A stretch of 61,311 nucleotides of DNA from Scedosporium boydii (taxonomy: Eukaryota > Ascomycota > Sordariomycetes > Microascales > Microascaceae). The position numbers were made by a program, and so were the translations under genes. Below, piece by piece: positions 11,955 through 25,417 of this stretch. Each line of letters begins with the position of its first letter. Position 1 is the first letter of the stretch. The DNA is taken from positions 1-61,311 of the forward strand of contig NJFT01000238.1 of assembly GCA_002221725.1 (NCBI GenBank). The letters are read 5' to 3'. The notes beneath the pieces are model-generated. The model saw nothing but the letters and a program-made list of their open reading frames with translations. It did not search any database and was not told the DNA's origin.

Positions 11955-12585
11955 GAGGCTTCGAGAAAGGTGATAGAACATATTGTTTCTCTGCAAGCTG
12001 CACGACTTTTTCCTGGTTTGAGATAGTCATGTTTGGCGAGATTTCATATCAAATACGTAATCGGTGGGTGCTGTGTAGGTAGGCAATGTGGTTGCAACTT
12101 CAGCGCCTTCTTCCCCCATTGTTGCTGGGCTTCCTGGACCGTCCGTCTCTTGGACTTCGCGGCTGTGATCTATTGTTGACTGCTAGTTTGCACTTGTGAT
12201 CACTGCGTTCTATTAAGTATAGCCTCCGTGTTGTGAACTTAAAAGGGGTGGGCCGGTTGGTGCTAGCTGAACTGTCTTCTACCCTCCGTTGTTGAGACGG
12301 ACAGATGTCTAGCTATAAAAGGGACTCTTATACCAATACTAGAACAAGAAACATAACTAGTCATTTCGGATATTCTATCGCTTTTCCCTTCGCCGAAGCA
12401 GCGAAACACAAGGACATCACAGTACCGAAGGCAAGGAAATTAGTGTTGAGACCTCAACCCCCGTTTGACTTGCCATGGCCGTTTAAGACACTCTCATGGC
12501 TGCCAGTCCAGCTGTAGCCAACCCCATACCCAGCCAGGCAAGCCTCTGTGCCAAGAGCAGAAATATCCAAAGAGAAACTAGTACC
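11955..12585. other. Spacer without a recognisable gene
   Basis: About 630 bases between the candidate secreted protein (+) and the zinc-cluster regulator (-), which converge here. Short open frames look random. It should hold the 3' end of the regulator transcript. Confidence 0.45.
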
Positions 12586-14334
12586 TCAAGGCCCGTCCAC
12601 TTCAGACCATTTCTTCCCCTGAACAAGCTGAGAAAGATACTGGCCCTTCTCCACAAGTTTCTCTCTAAAGCTATCGCACCAAAACAGCTCCAACATGCCG
12701 TCCCCGGTCGTGTCGCTCATCTCCCGATAGTATTCCCGGGCGACACTCCAAGGCGCGACGAGCAGATCCGGCTGCAGGGTCCCCCGCAACGCAAAGTCGA
12801 GAGATCGGCAGATCTTGCCCGCTAGCTCCCGCCCCTGCTGGTACTTGTACTCGTCGAGGGCGAGGTTGGGCGGCGGTATGCCTTGGCCGTACATATTCTG
12901 GTAACTGAGGTGATAGAGGGACACGCGAAGGGACTCGATGCAGCGGTGGAAACGCAGGAGGGCCATCCAGTAGTAGATGAACATGATGGAAGAGATGTCG
13001 TCGATGAAGGTGAACCTGCTGAGGAAGGGGATCTGCATTTCCATGTCCTGCTCCTCCCACAGGCTCGGAACGTTGTTGATCATGCTGGCGGTGTTGTACC
13101 ACTCGTCTAGTTGATGCTCGATGTGCAGACAGTTGGCCAGGAGTTCCTGGACGCGGTGTTGCCGGACCTGGGTCACGGCCTCGGATAGGGCCACTTCGGT
13201 TCGTGCGAGGATGGGAGGGATGTGAGAGATGATGTCGAATAGCCTGTCTAATCTGGTCTTTTCGTGTTGCTCCCATGGGATATTCATCCACTCCGGGGAC
13301 GCTAGGAATGTTTCTTCTCGTTTTATCAGAGCAACGCTTAGCTACAGAGGTTGGAAAGGGCATGTCAGTTTCGCAGCGCCCCTGGCTCCATTTATAACGT
13401 GAATGGACACTTACAGCGCACGGTCGATATATACGAGAGAAGAAGTGATGGTTTGGGAACGACCGGAAAGCTTGGGGACCGCGCTTTCTAATGCTGCTCA
13501 ATCCATCGGGTCCCGAGGCCCACATACTTCCACTTCCAGAGGATGTCGATGCCGAATTGTGCTAGGAAAGAATGCCACCCAAGTCAGCTCGCCTAGCTTC
13601 TCTGACTTACACCAGGAACAAAAACTTCTTCCGAACATACCTCGTACAGATACATGCACAAATTCCCAGGGCCGTGGCTCCTCTCCGCTTCCGGAGCAAC
13701 ATGCACAATACACCGCCCCGTCACGTCCAACTCACCATCTGCTCCATAGAACGGAAACTCCGGCACATCGTACGGCGGCACCTCCAAGCTGAAGTCTTCT
13801 TTGCTGCTGTGGTCCTGCATAATACTCCGTAACCGGGTGTTAACAGCAACAATCCGGAATCCTTGGGACGCCCGGCCCCTCGACAAGGTGATGACGTGGT
13901 TCCACGATGGCTGTAGAGGATTCTCGGCCACAAACTGCGGGCTCTCTTCCTCTGGAGGGACCGGAGACTGCGATTTGCCTTTCTTACTGGACCCGCCGAT
14001 CTGGCGGGGGGGATGGGAAGAACAGCGTCCTCCATCTTCGAGGGTGGCCGTGATGAAGACCATCTGGCGCTCGTATCCTTCACATTCTCGCCCGTTGTCG
14101 ACGCATTTTTTGCAAAGGGGCCTCGTGTTATCGCACTAGAAGCGGTTCCAGGGAGGGTGGTTAGCTTGGTTAGAAATAGAGTGCACTTTTCTGGCGTTTC
14201 TCTCGCGGGGTCTAACAAGGTGTTATCACCCTGGCGATGACGGGCCGTCCCATTTTCCCCCTTCCTGGCCTTACCTTGACCCTTCTCCGTCTACAGGTCT
14301 CGCACCCCTTGTATTTCCCCGGTACCCCGACCAT
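12586..14334 (-). CDS. Zn2Cys6 fungal transcription factor
   Basis: Four exons on the minus strand, 14275-14334, 13641-14135, 13415-13561 and 12586-13341, give 485 residues. The N-terminus holds a complete zinc-cluster DNA-binding domain: C11, C14, C21, C28, C31 and C38 with spacing CX2C-X6-C-X6-C-X2C-X6-C, and the basic run RRRRVK between. The first intron cuts between K20 and C21, a common place in this family. Residues 50-110 are Pro/Ser/Glu rich. From about 230 onward lies a helical region typical of the C-terminal half of fungal-specific regulators (for example EWMNIPWEQHEKTRLDRLFD, and DEYKYQQGRELAGKICRSLD). Target genes are unknown. No biosynthetic genes lie next to it; the neighbour is a possible secreted protein and a 4-kb gene-free stretch upstream. 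Confidence 0.92.
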
Positions 14335-17300
14335 GTTGATAAGTAGTCGTATGTAGTTGATATTTCGGTAACACTGTTTTTCTTCATATGCCGTGGAGAA
14401 AAGACCGGTGTACGACCACAATTCTCGAACACATCATCCTCTCTTCCTCCTTTTCTTCCAAAAACGAAATGAATAAGAAAGATCGGGGCGGGTGGATATA
14501 TAATTCTGGACGAAAGAAAAAAAAAGAAAAAGCAGCAACAGGGCAAGGAGGTGGTAAGGGGGGGGGTGTGAGGAGAAGATGAGGTTATTGTTAAGAGCAT
14601 GGAAACCCTACCTGGAAAGGCAGACTTGCATGCGAATTTTGCTTGGTCTGCAATCCTGGCAGCAAATGGGAAGAGAGAAAGAAGGTATCAGGGCATGATA
14701 TGATGGCTTGGGGCTTGGATATCCCGTAGCAGACGGGAAGAGATGACAGGCCAGGCGTGGGTTCAGGGCTAGAATGGAGGCAGAATCTGGGCCACTCCTC
14801 TCCTCCCCCCCCTCTCCTCCCCCAATTCCGCTCCCGTCTCGCCTCCCCGGCACAAGGAAAGGGCAAGAAAACGGCTCTGGGCGGAGAATATTGGCGGAGC
14901 ACAAGCGAAGCAGGCCATGTCAACAAAGTGACATGTCAAAGTAGCTAATCGGATGAGAGGATCTACACCATCTTCTTGCCTGCCCCCCTTCTTGAAGTTC
15001 TGTTTATGTCGTAGCACCAGGAACAGGCAGCCCTACGGCCAAGAACGCCTACTAAAACAAAATAAAAAGAGCTCTATTGAACCACTACCCAGTCAATACA
15101 ACCATAAAATGGAAACGGGAACGAACGGCCTAGGGCAAGAAACTAGCTAGCTCTAGGGAGATTCAATGGTTTACACTAGTAGCCGTGACACTAACTCTTA
15201 CTTTTTCCGTCATGTCCCAAAGGAGAAGTACGACCGGACCAGGCTAGGACATGGACAACCCGAATGACCAGTGTCGGAGAAATTTTGGGCTGAAAGGAAG
15301 GGAGCGGGAGGAGACAGCGCTCCGTTCGTCCTATAGAAGGGCGGAAGTAGTGCAGGAGAGAGGGGAGACGGCACATCCGGACGCAAGTGACATTCTCGCA
15401 GGGCTCACTAAGCCATGCTTCTTGGATCAGGGGGAAAGTTGATAGTGAGCTCCGGATCGGGGCTTGGGGTAGTCAGGGAGCGGTAGGAGAGGGCCTCGCC
15501 CGCGGGAAGTGAGTGAGGCGTTAGGGGGGGCGTGCGATATGGTGTAAGTAAGTGCATGCGTGCTATGAACACTACGGCTTGTTACTAATGGGAATGGTCA
15601 AAATGAGCCGGCTTTAACATCGGGCTGTGGACAGGCAGAAGGTGGATGGGCAGAGCATTCTCCAATATTCCAGGGTAAACCCCCACACCCCCAGATCAAG
15701 TTCCGGCCATCTGCTTAATTCGAGCCGTTGTGCTCACCGCATCTCTAGCTAGTGACAGGGGAGTGAAGGGAGTGAAGGGAGCAGAATAAGGTTGGTCTCG
15801 TGTGTACGGTGGAGTCTATATCATAACTTCTCCTCTCTTTATGGCAGGTTACCCACTGCATCTGTTGTACGAGAGATGAGCCATCGATTTGAAATCAAGA
15901 AACTATCGACACCACTCCCCATTCTCGGTTAGCTCTAGCGAGGCTTCGAATGTGAAGGCGCAAGCATGAACGTCAAGGCGACAGGTACAACAAGTACACA
16001 CGGGGCCGGACGGGCTATGACACTTAATGGGGAAGGACTTGCGAAGGATCAATGAGGAAGAGAACAGAAGAAGGAGTAGAAAAGAAATGGAAAGTAAAAG
16101 TAAAAAGAAGAAGAACAGAAAAGATGGGAAAGAAAAGGGCACAAGCTTGCTCCGATTTCTGGCACCATAGGGCTGGCATGATGGACTAGGAAACGAATGA
16201 AAGGGGGCACAAGGAGTCTGTCCATTCACAGTTTGTGCACAGGAAAACGACTGGCCGGGGTCGATTCCTACATTCTTACTTGCTGAGTTAGAACGACCCA
16301 CTATGATCAGTAGAGAGCTTTTAATTAAATGAGAAAAAGATGAGAAGGCCAATATTGCATGTGGTTGGTGGGAGAGGCACAGAAAATTGCGAGTAGTAGA
16401 TTTAGTCGGTTCTGGTAGACGGCTCTGTGGAGAGACAAGTTGACTGCCACGAAAAGGGCGGCGCGTGCAGAAACGGTAAATGGCGGCACCGCTTCACTCT
16501 TGTCGATCAACTGGTCGTGAAAGAGGAGAGACGGAGATAACTTTTCTAGAAGCCGCCCGCCGTTAGAGAGATCGAAAGATCTACGAAGTAGCACGCAAAC
16601 CCAAACACAACTGCAATTTGCTTCGTCCGCACCAGGCTGAGCAAAGGGGTGAGATCAAAAGTGTCTTGCTCTGCCCTGGCCTGACCAGGCTTAATCTTGG
16701 TTGGGTTCATGTGGTGGAGCTGGGCAGGTAGCGCGGTTTCCTAGAATGCTGAACTATTGAAAAGATATTTCCCCAAATGTTGTTTCCAGCTAACGCCCGG
16801 CCACCGTAGTGGAGCGGGCTATTGAAAAGAAATAGTCTCTCATCATAGGATTATTGGATATTAGATGAAACCATGACGTTACGATGGCGACGGTGCATCG
16901 ATTGGTGTCTCAGGCAAAGAACGGAACAACGCCTTCACACAGACAAGTAATCTTACCTTGACGCGGCCATGGCATGACTTACCTAGGTGAGATGTGAGAT
17001 GATGGCAGAGCGATGCATCTTCCGTCTCCTGGGCCAGAGTTCCGTCCTTCCGGCCCGAGCTGAGACCAGCTGAGAATCCCTTTTGAGAAAGGGAAGGGGA
17101 TATAAGGCTGACTAGTACCTTCATAGGCTTAATAGTCTCCGGATAGTTGCTCGTGCGCTGCATGGCGAGGGTGACATTCAATACTTCCTAGGGTTCGATA
17201 TCCCTACTCTATACAGCCAACCAAGTCGAAGCCGATGCTAATAAACTTATTACTTCGTCCTTCATTCCTGGCAAAAAAAAGACACTATGAACATTTTCAG

Positions 17301-18384
17301 TCGCGCCACTTACTTTCGTACAAACGTAAACGTCTTCAATCAACAGGGGACTAGACAAGGGTCTGCGTGCTGTTAGCGTCCGAGACCGATTGCGGAGCCT
17401 GGGATATTAATATCTTGCACCACCGGTTTCTAGTGGAATTGCTGCAGATCGGCGGGACTCGAGCAAGGTTCGATGTGCGCTACTGTCGGCGACAAGTGAC
17501 GGTTAAACCAGGCTGTCGGGTACACCGTCTCGACGAGTGAGTGAGTACGGAGTTCGAAGTAGGCGAAAGAGAAAGAGAAAAGAAAAGAATCGGAAAATAA
17601 AAAAAAGTGTGTGTGAGGTAGAAAGAAGGGAAATGGATAGAAAGCCGAGTAGAGGCTAATGGCGATCATTGCTGTTCTAGTCCAGCACAACTAGTCGGTT
17701 GGGCGTCGATGACATTCCCAGTCTCCAGAGGGCAGCGTCATCTCCCATTATCTCCCATCATCCCCCATTACTCGCAGCTCATTTACATGCACCCCACCCA
17801 TCTGCCCCTCGAAATCGAGGTGACAAGACCCCCAAGTACCCTCGGAGTACATCTTGCTATCATGACCTCATGCAACTCCTTTCACAGAGTAGAAATAGGA
17901 ATACAGCGCGGTGGAGGCTCCTGATGCAACGCTGCGAGCCTGCCTCACCTGTCCCAGCTAGACGAGGGTAATGTGACGGCTAATGAATGGGGGAAGACGA
18001 GGCAAGGAACAAGAGTCTCGAACGGATGATGACTTGGATATGAAAATAATGAATAGATATTCCAGATGCAGCAAGTATGTGGTCCTAAATGCTAATAATG
18101 AGGATAAACAAACTAGCCTGCCTGGGAGATAGTCGTCTCCACTGTGCTCCCAACAGCCTAAGGAACATGCGAATATTTAAGAGATCTTGCCGTATGTCTC
18201 CATCATTTGCCAGATTCCGATTCAGCCATTGTGCGAACTCTCTGGCTGTGGCGAGAGCCTCCCGAGCTGAGCCTTCAGTCTGCCTCGCCACTGCAGGGCG
18301 GAAAAGTAGATGAGGCTGACCATGGATCAAATTTCCTCTGAGTGGTCACCCAACCCCCTCCACGCCTCATGCTGGGCACTTCTC
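14335..18384. other. 4-kb stretch with no recognisable gene
   Basis: This lies between the start of the Zn2Cys6 regulator (-) and the end of the dehydrogenase gene (-). Open frames are short or low complexity, such as a pyrimidine-driven Phe/Leu/Ser-rich frame at 15903-16352. One copy of TACGAAGTA occurs at 16582-16590. The left end must include the regulator's promoter and leader. No transposon signature, tRNA or repeat family was seen. A fast-evolving or non-coding gene cannot be ruled out. Confidence 0.4.
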
Positions 18385-20167
18385 CTAGATGTACTTGTAG
18401 GGGTTCATGATGCCATTCTATATCAAAATTGTCCGTTAGTCTCGGGGGAGAAAGGCGAAAGCGACCTGTCTCGGGAGAAACCTGCTGGAAACTTACCGGA
18501 TCATAAAGATTCTTAACCTGCCTCATCAAGTTTACCATGGTATCACTCCTACTGTAGCCGATGTAATTCTTCTTAGCGATTCCGAGGCCGTGCTCAGCGC
18601 TGATGCTACCCTTGCGCTTCTGAACCCATTCGTATACAAACGGCTCAAGGAGTTTTTCCACGCGCTTGTCGTACGTTCTCGTGGAGACGTTGAGGTGCAG
18701 GTTCGAGTCTCCCATATGACCATAGCCCACGACGGCGAGGATAGGATGCTCAGCATTTGGTTCGGTCTGTGTGAGGTCCTCGCAGAGGAGGCCGGCTTCC
18801 TCAGCCCTAGCCTTTGTGTCTTCAACTAGCTTGTACATTTCCTCAAGAGGAATCGAGACGTCATACTTGTACACGCCGCCGACCATGGCAAGGGCTTCTG
18901 GGACGCCCTCACGCCACTTCCAAAGCGTTTGAACCTGCGTCTCATCCTGGGCGACGACGCCGTCTTGGACGATCTCCTTGCCCATGACGTCCTCAAGGAA
19001 GGCCTCGAGCTTGGCATAGTCGTGCTCGCCGTTTGATCCGCTAGTCTCCACGAGGACGTAAAATGGATGATCGCCATCGAGAGGATTGGTGCTTCCCGTA
19101 AAATGCTGCACCACCTGCTGGCTTCGGCCGTCCATAAGCTCGAAGGCGGACAGAATTTCGGAAAGCTGGGACTTGGCCTCACGGAAGGCACGACGCGCGT
19201 GCTCGAACGACTCAAGTCCGAAGTAGGCAACGTTGACGGCCCTTGGCCTCTGCGGGCACTGGATAGCAACCTTGGTGATGACTCCAATAGTACCTTCGGC
19301 ACCGATGAAGAGCTGCTTCAAGTCATAGCCCGTGTTATTCTTACGTAAGGTCGAGAGTTCATCTACCACGGTGCCGTCAGGGAGCACGGCCTCGATGCCG
19401 AGAACGGTGCCGTGCAGATTTCCATATCGGAGGAGACGAAGGCCGCCAGCATTGGTGGCAAGGTTGCCGCCAACGTGGCAGGAGCCCTTCGAGCCGAGGT
19501 CGAGAGGGTAGATGTGTCCCCTCTCAGCAAGGTACTGATCAGCAACCTCGAGGATAACACCGGCGTCCATAACGAGCACACCGCTGGTCTCATCAAACGA
19601 GATAATGTTGTTCATACGACCGAGGCTAAGCACAATCTCGTCGAAGACGGGAACTGAACCTCCGACAAGGCCGGTGTTGCCTCCCTGGGGCACGACGGCA
19701 AGCTTCTTGTCGTTGCAGTACTTGAGAATCCGGCTGACTTGATCGGTTGTCTGAGGTCGGAGAACAAGTCGGCTCTGACCACGGTACTTTCGCATCCAGT
19801 CCTCGTTGAAGGGCGCGATGTCATCGGCTGCATCCGAGGTGACACCATCGAGGACGGCTGACTCGCTGCCTAGCACATCTTTGAAAAAGGCGACATCTTC
19901 GGGTGTCACTCGCCCGAACCGCTCATCCCTTTTGACATTCGGGTAAGCCTCCGAGGTGAGCTTGATGGCACCGGCGGCACATCGCACGGGGGTCGAGCTC
20001 AGGTGCCTTTCGCCTGACTGGGTGAGATTGAGGCAGTGTGAGATCTCTTGACGGGCTGAAGCAACGGCTGAAGCAACAACCTTGAGATTGGCCGGGCGGG
20101 GGATGTGTTGCACGGCCGGTCGTCGCGCCGATTGGACAATCGGCATCAATCTTGAGCGGGAGGCCAT
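18385..20167 (-). CDS. DLD2: Mitochondrial D-2-hydroxyglutarate / D-lactate dehydrogenase (FAD)
   Basis: Two exons, 18497-20167 and 18385-18417, give 567 residues. The enzyme oxidises D-2-hydroxyglutarate (or D-lactate) with FAD and passes electrons on in the mitochondrial matrix. The N-terminus (1-60) is rich in Arg, Ser and Ala with almost no acidic residues, fitting an import presequence. The FAD-binding core shows PQGGNTGLVGGS (160-171) and CHVGGNLATNAGGLRLLRYG (230-249). The metal and substrate region shows GYGHMGDSNLHLN (481-493) and SAEHGLG (523-529). The last exon supplies the family ending NGIMNPYKYI; without splicing the frame would run on into unrelated sequence. I cannot separate the Dld2 and Dld3 paralogues by eye. 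Divergent from alpha-actinin. Confidence 0.95.
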
Positions 20168-22476
20168 GGCTTCACAAGATTACCGAAGCCAAGAAACAGC
20201 AACTGCACAAGAAGAAACTCTCTGAGCTTAATTACCGCAGGGAAGGAAGTCAATTGATGCGAATAATTATATAAAACACATGAGAAAGAGCGAATCGGCG
20301 AGTGAGAGACCGTTGTCGGCGTGTCGCGGTCAACTCTCGGTCGAAAAATTGCGTGATGATAAATCGGAAGTTCGCGCCGATAAATCCTGCTTCCAATTGT
20401 CATAAGTTGCCTCCACCTTGCACTTCCTCACCGCGGTTCACGGAGTAACAGTCGCTCTTGCCACTAGCAACTTCCCTTGCCACCAAGCTCGGAACTGGCA
20501 ACTCGGAACCGGGAAGGAACGACACATGCATTTTTGATTGGCATATTTATCTTCAACATCACCAATCTGTTGTCACTCAGCACGATTGTTCTTCGAATCC
20601 AACAATGCACCAACGATGAAGCAACATGAGGTCAATTCGTTTCCAGAAACATCATGTAAGCCTGCACTGTTCATGAACAGCACAATTGCACGGGCAAACC
20701 AATTCCACTTTGCATTCCCTTTAATCAATGCAAAGACAAATACGAAGTCCCCATGGCTGGGCGTCGGTGTTTTCCAAGCTCATCTTGGCATCCCGACAGA
20801 TCTGATAATCAGTCCACCCCTTGAGACTTTGAAACTTACCAACAATTGTACGAGCTCGTCAACGACCTTCTCGAACACGCCTGCTCATAATTGTCCATGC
20901 CGCCTCCTTCTCCCGCGTGCATGAAGCGTCGCTTTGGACGGAGGGCTCCACAATCGTGCAATGGATTTCCAGGAAGCTTCAACTCCGCAATGCATTTGAA
21001 GAAGAGGCTGGCTTGATGAAGTCAAGGGCTACGAAACAATGATTTGCTCTGCTTACAGATTGCCTAAATTCATCTGAAGTTGTTGAAGCCGAAATCTCTG
21101 ATTCGAATACTTTCTTTCGTTTGGGTAGGGACCCAACAAGATCACACGCGGGAGAGATCCTTCTTTTCTTGTAGAGGCCGACGATGATCCCATCCACCAT
21201 GGGTTGGATCCGGTAATCGTACCATGGTTGGAATTCTAGGCTTTTGACCACCTCCAAAATAAAGCGATTGAGTTGAGATCGAGACAAAGTCTAAGGGCGT
21301 GGTGGTGGTGGATTGGGGATCAGCAATTGGAAAAGCAGGCGGCCAGTTGGGCCTGCAAGATTGCGGTCACGCTCCTCTTCCCTCCTCCCTATTGCTTGGT
21401 ACGCAGGACACAGCACTTCGTGGTTTCGAGTTTCAGAGAGCCTGCTACCTATATGCTTCGAAATTCTATGCGTTTGTATTCTATTATTATCTTCTTTCCC
21501 CAGGTAAACGCGGCCTCTCTCCTACGAGCCCTCCAAGTCAGCCAATCACTGGCTTGATGATGTCTCGCATAAGGTAGGACTCGCCTGTCTCGAACTCTCG
21601 GCGAGACCATTGTTAAGGATTAGCCCCTCGATGAGGAGTTGGAATCCTGGATTGGGTCTTTTAATAGTCGATGTGACCCCTTTCATTATACCAAGGTTCC
21701 ATTTCGTCAAGTGTACTGACTTCAGACAGCCCGTAAAATAGTGCAATGTCCACCGCAGACACCTAATCAAGTCTCCCTGAACCGGTCCAAGTAACTGACC
21801 GAACCTCTCCGTCTCCTAGGATCGACGGGTTAAAAGAGGTTAAATGGGTCGCATAAAGGATGATGCTCCATTGAGGCTTTGCTATAGGTGGGGTGGTCGG
21901 GGAATATGTTTCAGGACTTGATTCGCCTACACTCTTTTGGAACTGCACCAGTTGCAGGCCCTTACGATGTGCGGACGGCAACAGTAGTAAGGAAAAGCCT
22001 TTGAGTCTGTCGAGGGGCTGAAAAGAGAAATCTGGCAGACTTGTCACCGTCGAGAACTTGAGACGATGGGGATCAAGCAAGAGGGGGTGCAGAGGCTGTG
22101 GGGTTCTGGTATAAACTCTGGATCTGCCTGCACTTCGTTCCATACTTTTGGTCCCTCTTACCTTGTTTTCCATCCTTCTTGTTGCAGCTATTAGACACTG
22201 GAAGGTTAATAAACAAGACAAGACGCCGTGACCAAAGTCGAGGCCGAGACTCTTCATTCCTCGCATCCCTGCTCCCTGCATTCCGCGTTGTTATCGATAA
22301 AGCGGCATCTAAGCGGTCTGCCGGCCTGACAGGGTAATTGCCGGTCCACTTTCAGGTAGATTGGCACCTGCGACCAGTCACGGTCACAGTTGCGGCGAGG
22401 CGACCAGAATCCCAACCACTTAGCAACGGCAGATATCAATCCGCTGATGCCCTGTGTCCACTAAAAACCCGCTAAA
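20168..22476. other. Divergent intergenic region, 2.3 kb
   Basis: This separates the dehydrogenase (-) from alpha-actinin (+) and must contain both promoters. Open frames of 60-170 codons exist on both strands but none resembles a protein family or has supporting splice structure. No repeat or RNA gene was seen. Confidence 0.45.
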
Positions 22477-25417
22477 ATGGATGCCTACTCCCACCACTTC
22501 CAGCACGGCGCGGAACAACAGCCAGCGTTGAGTACCCCACCAAGCATGACTGGATCCCAACATATAGGGCCTACAACAGCGCTACAGTCCACGTCGTTGC
22601 AACCATTCGGCCTCCCTAGCAACGCTACCGAGAATGAGAAATTCCCCGACTTCTGTTTACATCAGGAGCCGGTAGTCGTCAACGACAACGAGCACCACAA
22701 CTACTACGACCCCTCAGCCCACTCTGATCCGCATCTGGTCAATGACCACCAGCACCATCACCAATTCGTATCCTCCTCAATAATCCACCCTGCCGTTGCA
22801 AAAACTGTCCAAGATCCCGCTACTGTCCGGGCCTTGCGTACGTCATCCATAATCAGCTCTGCCCCTTCTGAGGCGTCGATATCCATTTCGGAAACCTCCA
22901 CCAGAGCTGCATCTCCCACGCCAACTTACGACTACACCGCCTCGCCAACTTCGAGTCCCGCTGCCTCACAAAAAAGCTCCCCCGAGCTTCATTCGGCACC
23001 GAAATTTGCATCGCCGACTCCCTCGATCCCGCGGAGCAGGAGGACGAAGAAGGAACTCAACGCTGCTAGGGTCCACCGCTCGGGGAGTTACGGGAGCCAG
23101 CAAGCCCCTACCAAGGACAAGGAGACAGCGCCATCGAAGAGACGGAGATTCCTTAGCTCGGCTACTGGTCAGGTCGACGCTCTTGCTGCCGTCGAACCTG
23201 CCCATGAGCAGGTTCTAACGAGAATGGCCTTCGCGGAACAGCAGAGGTGGATTACGGTCCAACAAAAAACATTTACAAAATGGTGGGTGCCCAACAACAA
23301 CATCCCCCTCGATCTGTCTGGAGATGTCTTGGACCCCGGAGACGCCTAATAATTCTTCACGCACTTGGCCATACTAATTACTTTTTTTCCTTCGCTCCAC
23401 TAGGGTCAATACCAAATTAGAAGCGAGGGACCTCGAGGTGAAGGATCTTGTCTCAGATCTCAGCAATGGTGTAAGTGGTGACACAGGCCCCCAAAACGCT
23501 CCTAAATTGCCTTCCACTTTAATGGGCTGCCTTAACTCATATATTCCTTCCTCGGTTAGGTTCTACTTATACACTTGCTCGAATGCCTATCAAGCGAAAG
23601 CCTTGGGCGATATGCAGCGAAACCTAAGCTCCGAGTACAAATGTTCGAGAATGCCAACCTGGCTCTCGACTTCATCAAATCTAGGGGGATTCAGATGACC
23701 AACATTGGTGCCGAGGATGTTGTTGACGGGAACCGAAAGATCATCCTTGGTCTCATCTGGATTCTTATTTCGAGGTTTACGATTAATGATATCAACGAAG
23801 AGGGTATGACGGCGAAGGAAGGTCTGCTACTATGGTGCCAGAGAAAGACAGCCTGCTATGACGAGGTTGAGGTCCGCGATTTCAGCGGTAGCTGGAACGA
23901 CGGTCTTGCTTTCTGTGCCCTTCTCGATATTCACCGCCCCGACCTGATCGACTATGATGCCCTCGACAAATCCGATCACCGCGGAAATATGCAACTCGCC
24001 TTCGACCTCGCCCATAAGGAAATTGGAATTCCCAACCTTCTCGACGTGGAGGACGTCTGTGACGTTGCCAAGCCTGACGAGCGAAGTTTGATGACTTACA
24101 TCGCCTATTGGTTCCACGCCTTCTCGCAAATGGAGAAGGTTGAGAACGCTGGCAGGCGCGTGGAGAAATTTGTTCTCAACATGCAAGGCGCCTGGGAGAT
24201 GCAAAGCGCCTATGAAAGAAGGATGCGCGAGCTTCTCAAGGTTATCCGCGGTCAGTTGGTCGAGTGGCAACAGGCGAAGTTCGAGGGCACCTATGCTGAC
24301 GCCAAGGCGCAAGCCAACCACTTTGCTGCATACAAGAGGGGGAAGAAGAGGGAGTGGGTAGCGGAGAAGAGCGAGCTGGCGACGCTGCTCGGTAACATCA
24401 AGACCAAGCTAGGGACTTACAGGCTACGGCCGTATGAGCCACCAGCGGAGTTGCGGTTGGAGGTAATGGAGCAAGAGTGGGCGAACTTGTCCAAGACGGA
24501 GATGACCAGGGCGCAGCTTATCAATGAGACTATTCGAGAGTGAGTGACTTGCAGTCGTGGGGGCCCATGGAGCAAACAACTGACAAATATATTTTAGTAT
24601 CAAAAACGCTCTGAGGAAATCTTTCGCTGACAAGGCCAACGACTTTGCCATGGCACTCAACACAATGCAACTAGCCATCTCGGGTCTGGAGGGCGATGTA
24701 GAAGATCAACTACATCACGTCCGCAAGCTCAGCGATAACCTTCCACCACTCGATCAGTACCTAGACACGATTGCTGCTGTGGACGAGAAGTGCCAGGAGG
24801 CGAACATTGAGGAGAACGACTTTACCACCTACACGTACGACGAACTTTGCTACGAGCTCTCGCTCGTAAAGTCATCCGTACAGAAGAAGCTCGCCTTCCT
24901 CGAAAACCAGATCGTGGCGCGTAATATGACCAACCTAACACCCATCCAACTCGAGGAGTTCGAGAGCGTCTTCCGCCACTTTGATCGCGACGACACCAAC
25001 TCGCTGCAGGAGCTCGAGTTCAGCGCCGCGCTCGCCTCCCTGGGTCTCGTGTTCTCCGAGGACGAGATGCATGACTACTTCCTCGAGACATCCAAGGGCC
25101 GCGACTACGTCACCTTCGAGCAGTTTATCCGCTTCATGGTCGACGTTACCGAGGATCAGAACACGGCCGAGCAGGTCTTCCAATCCTTCCGTGAAGTTGC
25201 GGACGGGAAACCCTACGTCACGGAGATGGATCTGCGGCACAGTCTCGTGCCGGATGAGGTCATTGACAAACTGGCCGAGTTCTTCCCTAGGCATCAGGGG
25301 CCCGACCTAGCGTCGGATAGAGGCATGCCACAGTTCGATTACGTCTCATTTATGGAGAAGCTTATCGAGAACGACACGGACTCATCTTCGAACGGGAGAA
25401 TAAACGGGTTTCACTAG
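22477..25417 (+). CDS. Alpha-actinin-like actin crosslinker
   Basis: Four exons, 22477-23282, 23404-23470, 23560-24539 and 24598-25417, give 890 residues. The protein bundles actin filaments, in fungi mainly at the contractile ring. Order of domains: a disordered, Ser/Pro/His-rich N-terminus (1-249), two calponin-homology domains (about 252-358, starting QQKTFTKWVNTKLEARD, and about 370-480 with CQRKTACYDEVEVRDFSGSW), a short helical spectrin-like rod, and a C-terminal calmodulin-like EF-hand region (about 735-880) with one good Ca-binding loop, FDRDDTNSLQEL. The 250-residue head is unusual: an internal Met at residue 250 (23224) begins MAFAEQQRW, a normal start for this family, and would give 641 residues. 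Convergent with the VPS9 gene. Confidence 0.94.

Noticed and set aside
15903..16352. 149-codon minus-strand frame with Phe/Leu run looking like a membrane protein
   Set aside because: The hydrophobic run comes from an A/G-rich simple tract read on the other strand; there is no supporting family or splice structure.
12586..20167. Secondary-metabolite cluster around the Zn2Cys6 regulator
   Set aside because: No synthase, oxidoreductase set or transporter lies nearby; the flanking genes are housekeeping genes.
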